Below are positions 4,969 through 12,585 of a stretch of 12,585 bases of DNA, one piece after another. Source of the DNA: Pseudomonadota bacterium (GTDB lineage Bacteria > Myxococcota_A > Polyangia > Polyangiales > Polyangiaceae); the NCBI GenBank assembly GCA_023418705.1, contig JAEZYZ010000100.1, positions 1-12,585 of the forward strand, read 5' to 3'. The position numbers were made by a program, and so were the translations under genes. Each line of letters opens with the position of its first letter. Within the stretch, counting starts at the first letter, position 1. The notes beneath the pieces were generated by a model that was not told the DNA's origin, searched no databases, and was given only the letters and a program-made list of their open reading frames with translations.

Positions 4969-6846
4969 ATGACAACGCAGGTCTCCTCTTTACCCCTCCC
5001 TGCCGAGAGCCCCGCCGCCGGCCGGCAGGTGCTGCAAGGCGCGGTCGTGCGTTTCGCCGGCGACTCCGGTGACGGCATGCAGGTCACCGGCTCGCAGTTT
5101 ACGTCCGCTGCGGCGCTGGCTGGGAATGACCTGGCCACCTTTCCTGATTTTCCCGCCGAGATCCGCGCTCCGGCCGGAACGCTCTACGGCGTCTCTGGCT
5201 TCCAGATCAACTTCGCCTCGCAGGACGTCTACACCCCGGGTGATGCCCCCGATGTGCTGGTGGCGATGAACCCCGCGGCGCTCAAGACCAACCTGCGCGA
5301 CCTCAAGTCTGGCGGCCTTTTGATCGTCAACGCCGGGGCCTTCACGGCGCAGAACCTGAAGAAGGCGAACTACGCCGCGAACCCGCTCGAGGACGGCAGC
5401 CTCGCCGGGTTCAACGTCGTCTCGCTCGACATCACGAAGCTGACGGTCAACGCGGTCAAGGAGGCGGGGCTCTCCACCAAAGAGGCCAACCGCTGCAAGA
5501 ACTTCTGGACCCTTGGCCTGATGTTCTGGATCTACGGGCGCTCCCTCGAGCCGACCCTGCAGTGGCTGCAGGCGAAGTTCAAGAACCGCCCGGAGCTCGC
5601 GCTCGCCAACGGGTTGGCCTTGAAGGCGGGGCACGCCTACGGGGAGACGGCAGAGATCTCGCACTTCCGCTACGAGGTGCCGCCCGCAGCGGTCCAGAAG
5701 GGAACCTACCGCAACATCGGAGGCAACCTCGCCACCGCGTGGGGCCTCTTGGCGGCGGCAGAGCTCAGCGGGCTCGACGTCGTGCTCGGCGCCTACCCCA
5801 TCACGCCCGCCAGCGACGTCTTGCACGAGCTCAGCAAGTACAAGCACTTCGGCGTGACGACGCTGCAGGCCGAAGACGAGATCGCGGCCGTGTGCGCCGC
5901 CATCGGGGCTTCGTACGCCGGCAACATCGGCGTGACCGCCACCAGTGGTCCCGGCATGGCGCTCAAGGGGGAGGCCCTCGGCCTCGCCGTCGCCACCGAG
6001 CTGCCGCTCGTGGTGATCGACATCCAGCGCGGTGGACCCAGCACGGGCCTGCCGACCAAGACGGAGCAGGCCGATTTGCTGCAAGCCGTCTACGGCCGCA
6101 ACAGCGAAGCGCCGCTGTGCGTGCTGGCCGCTTCCACGCCCGGCAATTGCTTCCACATGACGATCGAGGCCGTGCGCCTGGCGGTCAAGTACATGACGCC
6201 GGTGATCCTGCTGACCGACGGCTACCTCGCCAACGGCGCCGAGCCGTGGCGGATCCCGGACGTCAGCACCCTGCCGAAGATCCCGGTGAGCTTTCGCAAG
6301 GACCCGGAGGGTTTCCACCCATTTTTGAGGGACGAGACCACGCTCGCGCGGCCCTGGGCCGTGCCGGGCACGCCCGGGCTCATCCACCGCATCGGCGGCC
6401 TGGAGAAGGACCACGATTCGGGCCACATCTCCTACGACCCGAAGAACCACGAGCGGATGTGCCGCACCCGCGCGCAGAAGATCGCCGGCATCGCGAACGA
6501 CATCCCGCTGCAAACCATCGAGGTCGGCAACGACTCCGGCAAGCTGCTCGTGCTCGGCTGGGGCTCGACCTACGGCGCCATCCGCGAAGCGGTCCAGCGC
6601 TGCCGGGATCGGGGCCTCGACGTGTCCCACGCGCATCTGAATTACATTCACCCCTTCCCCCGCAACCTGGGCGACTTGCTCAAGAGGTTCGACCGCGTGC
6701 TGGTGCCCGAGCTGAACTTGGGGCAGCTCACGCAGATGATCCGCAGCACCTATCTGGTCCCCGCAGAGGCCTTCCCCAAGGTGGAGGGCTTGCCGTTCCG
6801 CATCGCGGAGCTGGAAGACAAGATCCGCCAGGTGATGGAGAGCTGA
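4969..6846 (+). CDS. korA: 2-oxoglutarate:ferredoxin oxidoreductase subunit alpha (gamma-alpha fusion)
   Basis: KorA with KorB oxidises 2-oxoglutarate and CoA to succinyl-CoA and CO2, reducing ferredoxin (or the reverse). The 625-residue protein has the fused gamma-alpha layout: an N-terminal gamma domain (about 23-210) with the GDSGDGMQ motif at 31-38, then a pyrimidine-binding alpha domain with YPITPAS at 276-282 and LQAEDEIAAVCAAIGAS, TSGPGMALKGEALGLA, and the C-terminal transketolase-like domain (GWGSTYGAIREAV, NYIHPFP). It resembles the KorA of actinobacteria and other aerobes more than multi-subunit pyruvate oxidoreductases; use of another 2-oxoacid cannot be excluded. ATG 4969 gives MTTQVSSLPLP; a GTG at 4912 in frame would add 19 residues outside the family alignment. 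The ribosome-binding site is weak (AGAAG about 10 nt upstream). korB follows after 3 nt, so the two are co-translated. Confidence 0.93.
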   Translation: MTTQVSSLPLPAESPAAGRQVLQGAVVRFAGDSGDGMQVTGSQFTSAAALAGNDLATFPDFPAEIRAPAGTLYGVSGFQINFASQDVYTPGDAPDVLVAMNPAALKTNLRDLKSGGLLIVNAGAFTAQNLKKANYAANPLEDGSLAGFNVVSLDITKLTVNAVKEAGLSTKEANRCKNFWTLGLMFWIYGRSLEPTLQWLQAKFKNRPELALANGLALKAGHAYGETAEISHFRYEVPPAAVQKGTYRNIGGNLATAWGLLAAAELSGLDVVLGAYPITPASDVLHELSKYKHFGVTTLQAEDEIAAVCAAIGASYAGNIGVTATSGPGMALKGEALGLAVATELPLVVIDIQRGGPSTGLPTKTEQADLLQAVYGRNSEAPLCVLAASTPGNCFHMTIEAVRLAVKYMTPVILLTDGYLANGAEPWRIPDVSTLPKIPVSFRKDPEGFHPFLRDETTLARPWAVPGTPGLIHRIGGLEKDHDSGHISYDPKNHERMCRTRAQKIAGIANDIPLQTIEVGNDSGKLLVLGWGSTYGAIREAVQRCRDRGLDVSHAHLNYIHPFPRNLGDLLKRFDRVLVPELNLGQLTQMIRSTYLVPAEAFPKVEGLPFRIAELEDKIRQVMES

Positions 6847-6849
6847 GCC

Positions 6850-7869
6850 ATGAACGACGTCATCGAACCCTCGAAACTCACCCGCAAGGACTTCGCGACC
6901 GACCAGGACGTGCGCTGGTGCCCGGGCTGCGGCGACTACTCCATCCTGGCCAACGTCCAGCGCGTCATGCCGGAGCTCGGCGTCGCGCGCGAGAACATCG
7001 TGTGGGTCAGCGGCATCGGCTGCAGCAGCCGCTTCCCCTACTACATGAACACCTACGGGTTTCACACCATCCACGGCCGCGCCCCGGCGATCGCGATGGG
7101 GATCAAGACGGCCAACCCGAGCTTGAGCGTGTGGCTGGCGACCGGCGACGGCGACGGCCTCAGCATCGGCGGCAACCACCTGATGCACTGCCTCAGGCGA
7201 AACCTGGATATCAAGATCCTGCTCTTCAACAATCGGATCTACGGCCTCACCAAGGGGCAGTACTCCCCGACGAGCGAGATCGGCAAGGTGACGAAGAGCA
7301 CGCCCGTCGGCTCGGCCGATCAACCCGTCGACCCAAGCACCTTCGCGCTCGGGTCGGGTGGCAGCTTCGTGGCCCGCTCGATCGATACCGAGGCCAACCA
7401 CCTGTGCGACGTGCTGCGGCGCGCGGCCACGCACAAGGGGACCACGTTCACCGAAATCTATCAGAACTGCAACGTCTTCAACGACGGGGCGTTCGATAGC
7501 TTCACCGACAAGGCCGTCAAAGACGACCGGCAGATCCGGGTCGAGCACGGCAAGCCGCTCATCTTCGGCGCGAACCGCGACCGCGGCCTGAGCCTCGACC
7601 CACGCACGATGTCGCTCCGGGTGATCACGCTGGGCAAGGATGGGACCGAGGCGGACGTGTTGGTCCACGACGAGACGAACGCGACGCTGGCCTACCTCCT
7701 GGCCCGCATGCCCTACCCCGAGTTCCCGGTCGCGCTCGGCGTCCTGTACGCCACCTCGCGCCCAACCTACGACGGGACGCTCATCGCGCAGCGCAAGCAG
7801 GCGGTCGAGAAACTGGGCCGCGGCGATCTACAGAAGGTTCTGAACTCCGGAAGCACCTGGCAGGTCTGA
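6850..7869 (+). CDS. korB: 2-oxoglutarate:ferredoxin oxidoreductase subunit beta
   Basis: The TPP- and 4Fe-4S-binding catalytic subunit, partner of KorA. The 339-residue protein has WCPGCGD (C24, C27), GIGCSS (C58) and a fourth cysteine at C207 in YQNCNVFND; these spacings match the four cluster ligands of archaeal OFOR beta subunits as I remember them. The TPP/Mg motif is GDGDGLSIGGNH at 99-110 with N127-N128. The C-terminal third carries the usual KorB tail with a VLVHDETN segment. The start ATG is 3 nt after the korA stop, with GGAG about 9 nt upstream inside korA, so translation is coupled. No ferredoxin, flavodoxin or delta subunit lies in the window; the electron acceptor must be encoded elsewhere. 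A 10-bp hairpin follows the stop. Confidence 0.95.
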   Translation: MNDVIEPSKLTRKDFATDQDVRWCPGCGDYSILANVQRVMPELGVARENIVWVSGIGCSSRFPYYMNTYGFHTIHGRAPAIAMGIKTANPSLSVWLATGDGDGLSIGGNHLMHCLRRNLDIKILLFNNRIYGLTKGQYSPTSEIGKVTKSTPVGSADQPVDPSTFALGSGGSFVARSIDTEANHLCDVLRRAATHKGTTFTEIYQNCNVFNDGAFDSFTDKAVKDDRQIRVEHGKPLIFGANRDRGLSLDPRTMSLRVITLGKDGTEADVLVHDETNATLAYLLARMPYPEFPVALGVLYATSRPTYDGTLIAQRKQAVEKLGRGDLQKVLNSGSTWQV

Positions 7870-7884
7870 GGCGCAAACGGCCCC

Positions 7885-7918
7885 CTCGGCGCGGAAGCGC
7901 TGGCGATCCCGCGCCGAG
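7885..7918 (+). terminator. Perfect 10-bp hairpin after korB
   Basis: CTCGGCGCGG (7885-7894) pairs with CCGCGCCGAG (7909-7918) around a 14-nt loop, 15 nt after the korB stop. There is no downstream U-run, but position and strength fit a 3'-end structure for the korAB transcript. Confidence 0.55.
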
Positions 7919-7941
7919 CGGGCTAAAAGCCATCGGGTAAC

Positions 7942-8082
7942 ATGGGAAGCCCGCAAGATCCTCGACACCGCCGCCGTGAGCGTCAACGCCGTGCCCGCAA
8001 GAACATCGAGTGGGAGCTGAAGCGCGAGCACGAAAACGCCGAGGCCGCCAAGCCCAAGGCGTCGGCCAAGACCGCGACCTGA
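7942..8082 (+). CDS. Possible small basic protein, 46 residues
   Basis: ATG to TGA encodes 46 residues: an arginine-rich first half (PRHRRRERQRRARKNIEWEL) followed by a Lys/Glu/Ala-rich tail (KREHENAEAAKPKASAKTAT). The protein is strongly basic, without cysteines or a membrane segment, and could bind nucleic acid, but I recognise no family. It fills the gap between the korB hairpin and the zinc-ribbon gene, lies on the same strand, and ends 27 nt before the next start. Support is codon-like third-position G/C use and placement; the ribosome-binding site is poor (GGG 6 nt before ATG). It may be a real gene or a chance frame in arginine-prone G/C-rich DNA. Confidence 0.45.
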   Translation: MGSPQDPRHRRRERQRRARKNIEWELKREHENAEAAKPKASAKTAT

Positions 8083-8109
8083 CGGCCGCGAAGGGGCGCG
8101 AGCCGCGAG

Positions 8110-8856
8110 GTGGCTGAAGCTCCCGTCTACCGGTGCTCCGCTTGCGGAGCCCCCGTCGACAAAGCCAAGCGGACGTGCGGGTTCTGTCAGGCGCCTGTCG
8201 CGACGGTGCGCTGCGCCGGGTGCTTTCACATGAACGTGCCGCAGGCGCTGCACTGCTCCGGGTGCGGCCGCGCGCTCGGGCTCGAACCCATCGCCGCGCC
8301 CGACGAGCTAGCGTGCCCGGAGTGTCGCCGCCGCTTTCGATTGTTTCGGGCCGACGCTGGCGCCTTGCACGACTGCGAAGGTTGCGGCGGACAGTTCGTC
8401 GAGCACGTCCTGTTGCGGGAGCTCTTGGAGCAGCGGGAGGTCTACGGGCTGGCAGCCCCGAGCCGGAGCGCTGCCAATCCGCTCGATCAGCCGGTTCGCT
8501 ACCGGCCTTGTCCCGTTTGCCAGGTGCTGATGCATCGCCGAAACTTCGGCAGGACCAGCGGGGTGATCGTGGACGTCTGCACGCAGCACGGAATTTGGTT
8601 CGACCCGGGTGAGCTGCCGCGCGTGCTCGCCTTCGTCGCGGACGGAGGGTTGGTCCGAGCGCGCAAGCTGGAGGAGGGCCAGCGCCGGGCGGCGCCCCCG
8701 CCTCGCCCCGGCAGCGCTGCCGGCGGGATCGGGAGCTTCGACGACGAGTCGTCTGGCGGCTCGCTGATCGACGGCGCCGTCGCGGTGGTCGTGAATTTTG
8801 CCGACGCGGTCGAAGCGCTCAGCGTTTGGCTGAAGGACCGCCTGGGCAAGCGCTGA
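8110..8856 (+). CDS. Multi-zinc-ribbon protein (zf-TFIIB-like)
   Basis: A 248-residue protein of unknown role with four CxxC-based zinc-binding units: C9/C12/C23/C26, C35/C38/C49/C52, C69/C72/C89/C92, and C134/C137/C157/H160. The third and fourth units (CPECRRRF-CEGCGGQFVE; RPCPVC-DVCTQHGIWFDPGEL) look like the zf-TFIIB family of short bacterial zinc ribbons, in which GxWFDxxEL follows the last ligands. After about residue 175 comes an Arg/Pro/Gly-rich low-complexity linker, then a hydrophobic or amphipathic C-terminal helix (GAVAVVVNFADAVEALSVWL) that might touch a membrane. The start is GTG at 8110, giving MAEAPVYRCSACG. Such proteins are usually annotated only by domain; a role in nucleic-acid or protein binding is inference. 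It lies between korAB and clpSA with no obvious tie to either. Confidence 0.85.
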   Translation: MAEAPVYRCSACGAPVDKAKRTCGFCQAPVATVRCAGCFHMNVPQALHCSGCGRALGLEPIAAPDELACPECRRRFRLFRADAGALHDCEGCGGQFVEHVLLRELLEQREVYGLAAPSRSAANPLDQPVRYRPCPVCQVLMHRRNFGRTSGVIVDVCTQHGIWFDPGELPRVLAFVADGGLVRARKLEEGQRRAAPPPRPGSAAGGIGSFDDESSGGSLIDGAVAVVVNFADAVEALSVWLKDRLGKR

Positions 8857-8871
8857 GCGCCGGCGCGCTCA
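8854..8871 (+). terminator. 7-bp hairpin overlapping the zinc-ribbon stop codon
   Basis: TGAGCGC (8854-8860) pairs with GCGCTCA (8865-8871) around a CGGC loop; the stop TGA forms the base of the left arm. No U-tract. Probably a 3'-end structure separating this gene from clpS; alternatively chance in G/C-rich DNA. Confidence 0.35.
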
Positions 8872-8975
8872 CGGCAGAGCCCGTGGGCCCGCTCGAGCGG
8901 CGCAGCGCCGTGCGCGACTCGAAGCGGCGCTCTCGACATCTTGGCCACACATGGCAAAATTCGAGATCGACCGCC

Positions 8976-9335
8976 ATGGCGACGAAAAAAGGCATCGGCA
9001 CCAAGCAGGACACGGAGCGGGACGAAGGCCTCGCCGTGGCCGATCGGCCGGCGACCAAACGCCCGCGCCGCTACCAGGTGGTCTTCCACAACGACGACTA
9101 CACGACGATGGAGTTCGTCGTGCACGTCCTGATGAAGTTCTTTCACAAGAGCGAGACCGAAGCCACGCAGATCATGCTGCACGTCCACCTCAAGGGCTTT
9201 GGCGTGGTGGGGCTCTACACTCGCGACGTGGCCGAATCCAAAGCCTCGCAGGTCATGGACTACGCCAAGGAGCACGGTCACCCGCTCAAGTGCACCGCGG
9301 AGCCAGAGGATTTCGAAGAAGGCTCCGACTCGTGA
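8976..9335 (+). CDS. clpS: ATP-dependent Clp protease adaptor ClpS
   Basis: ClpS binds proteins with destabilising N-terminal residues (Leu, Phe, Tyr, Trp) and hands them to ClpA-ClpP. The 119-residue protein has the substrate pocket residues of the family: N39, D40, D41, T43, M45 in FHNDDYTTMEFV, and V70, H71 in MLHVHLKG, with the later VAESKASQVMDYAKEHGHPL. The first 30 or so residues are a charged, probably disordered extension, the part that in known ClpS proteins enters the ClpA pore; here it is Lys/Arg/Asp-rich. ATG 8976 starts MATKKG; reading further upstream in frame adds unrelated residues across the intergenic region. The ribosome-binding site is weak. clpA follows 55 nt downstream on the same strand, the classic pair. 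Confidence 0.95.
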   Translation: MATKKGIGTKQDTERDEGLAVADRPATKRPRRYQVVFHNDDYTTMEFVVHVLMKFFHKSETEATQIMLHVHLKGFGVVGLYTRDVAESKASQVMDYAKEHGHPLKCTAEPEDFEEGSDS

Positions 9336-9390
9336 AGCGTCGTGCTCCGCGCGCGGGGCTCGCCTTCGGTAACAGACAGGACCGAGACAG

Positions 9391-11646
<2,256 letters not shown>

Positions 11647-12008
11647 GGAGCTCGCGCGCGAGCGGTTTCGGCGACGAGACCCTGGTGCGCGGCGGTCCGG
11701 GAGGCGGGGCTTGCGCGTGCCGAGCGTCCGGGCCGGCGCCCGCACCATCACCCACATGCCTGCATCCCAGGCCAGAACGGGGCCAGCTTCGCCTCATCCC
11801 GTTCCCCTTTGCCGTCTCCCCGGCGCGTGGCTTGCGGGGTCTTTGGGTGCTGGCGCCGGCTGCGCCCGGGCTGCTAGTCTGCGCGGCGACGGCAGCAGGT
11901 CGCGCCAGGGACGTCGCTGCGCCGCAGTGTGATGGGAGCCCCGATCCGTAAAGCTTTTGACCTTTCGCGACCTTGGTCCGCGATCGCCTCGCAGGGTGGG
12001 GCCGGCTC
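11647..12008. other. 362-bp intergenic region after clpA
   Basis: No recognisable protein in any frame. Near the clpA stop is a 14-bp palindrome GCTCGCG-CGCGAGC (11650-11663), which may form a short hairpin at the end of the clpSA transcript. A TGC-TAGTCT sequence (11872-11880) resembles an extended -10 box but has no matching -35. The right side holds the leader of the GYF_2-like gene, with GGGTGGGG about 10 nt before its GTG. Confidence 0.4.
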
Positions 12009-12585
12009 GTGACCCGCTGGCTCGTTCGCAACGGCGAGGACGCGCCGCTCGGGCCGGTCACCACCGAGGTCGTCAGGAGCGCTCTCCGAGCAGGCCGGCT
12101 ATCGCCGAGCAGCCAGGTGTGCGTCGCCGGTGAGCAGCGCTGGCAGCCCGTCTCGGCGATCCCGGAGCTGTGCGGCGCCGACGAAAACGAGCAGACCCCG
12201 ACCGGCGTCACCCGCCCGCCCTGGCTGGACGGCGCACCGGCAGCCCCCGGTGACGGAGCGCTGCCGCCGCTTCTGGAGGCCACGGCGTTCGACGACGAGC
12301 CGACCGAGGTCATGAGCTCGCCGCTCGAGCCTCACGGCGGGTCCGCCCCCCCGGCGGCGCTGGATGACGAGGACGCTCCGACCCGCGTCATGGCCTCTCC
12401 GCTGACCGCGGCGCCGCCGCGCCGTTCGGCCTCGCTCCGTCCCGTGCGACCTCCGCGCGCCCCGACACCCTTCCCAAGCCGATCGCCACCACCGGTCACC
12501 GGCGCGGCCGCGCGCTCGGCGGACCGGCCGCGCGAGGGCCTCTCCGCGCAGCCGGCGCCGCCGCCGCTCAGCGTCTCCACCCAAC
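12009..12585 (+). CDS. GYF_2-like domain protein with repeated PT-x-VM motif (partial, 3' cut)
   Basis: An open frame from GTG 12009 runs without stop through the window end (192 codons seen). Residues 4-54 match the GYF_2/DUF4339 pattern: WLVRNG, GPV, an AL-x-AG-L-P segment, VCVAG, W45 and a PVSAIPEL end. The rest is Pro/Ala/Asp-rich low complexity with a short repeated motif: TPTGV (63-67), PTEVMSSPL (98-106) and PTRVMASPL (124-132), each after acidic residues. From family knowledge, GYF_2 domains occur at the start of bacterial proteins that often continue to membrane or other signalling parts; what follows here is outside the window. In frame, the sequence stays open upstream to a TGA at 11958-11960, but no ATG precedes; the GTG start gives the usual domain start. 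No function can be named. Confidence 0.72.
   Translation, partial: MTRWLVRNGEDAPLGPVTTEVVRSALRAGRLSPSSQVCVAGEQRWQPVSAIPELCGADENEQTPTGVTRPPWLDGAPAAPGDGALPPLLEATAFDDEPTEVMSSPLEPHGGSAPPAALDDEDAPTRVMASPLTAAPPRRSASLRPVRPPRAPTPFPSRSPPPVTGAAARSADRPREGLSAQPAPPPLSVSTQ

Noticed and set aside
4990..7668. An 892-codon open frame antisense to korA-korB
   Set aside because: It covers both clearly recognised kor genes, its protein matches no family, and long antisense frames are expected in G/C-rich coding DNA.

Overview
The window reads as ordinary chromosome from a high-GC, Gram-negative-type bacterium. The best guess is Myxococcota/Polyangia (Sorangium-like) or a related deltaproteobacterial lineage. 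Evidence: strong G/C third-position bias, a full-length NtrC-type sigma-54 response regulator, a DUF6918-like protein, a GYF_2-like protein with a Pro/Asp-rich PT-x-V-M-x-SPL tail, and G/C-rich hairpins without U-tracts after genes. This is inference; no rRNA or tRNA is present to fix the taxonomy.

Layout. (1) 1-343: an IS1380-type transposase remnant, cut by the window edge, frameshifted, and ending exactly at a perfect 11-bp inverted repeat with a UUCG-type loop. The rest is noncoding up to tgt. (2) 344-3856, minus strand: a tight three-gene cluster in transcription order: NtrC-type response regulator, queA, tgt. The queA reading frame has no usable ATG/GTG/TTG at its conserved N-terminus; a CTG with a ribosome-binding sequence 7 nt after the regulator stop is the best start. 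queA and tgt overlap as ATGA. QueA and Tgt act in successive steps of tRNA queuosine modification. (3) 3857-4081: divergent intergenic region with a perfect 8-bp hairpin. (4) 4082-4528, plus strand: a small DUF6918-like protein, followed by a 440-bp gap with a long two-part hairpin, a G/C hairpin, a palindrome, a 9-bp-spaced direct repeat and a TTGACA box. (5) 4969-7869: korA-korB, the two-gene form of CoA-dependent 2-oxoglutarate:ferredoxin oxidoreductase (gamma and alpha domains fused in KorA; TPP and 4Fe-4S site in KorB). No ferredoxin gene is visible. (6) 7942-8082: a possible 46-residue very basic small protein. (7) 8110-8856: a protein with four CxxC-type zinc-ribbon units. (8) 8976-11646: clpS-clpA, the N-degron adaptor and its AAA+ unfoldase, with the ClpP-docking tripeptide conserved. 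(9) 11647-12008 noncoding, then from 12009 a GYF_2-like protein that runs off the window.

The genes are housekeeping functions with regulatory additions: tRNA modification next to a two-component regulator, central carbon oxidation with low-potential electron transfer, and regulated proteolysis. No CRISPR, toxin-antitoxin, phage-defence or biosynthetic cluster is visible. The most interesting items are the CTG start of queA coupled to the upstream regulator, the hairpin at the transposase break, the small basic ORF, the four-ribbon zinc protein and the repeated PT-x-VM-x-SPL motif.
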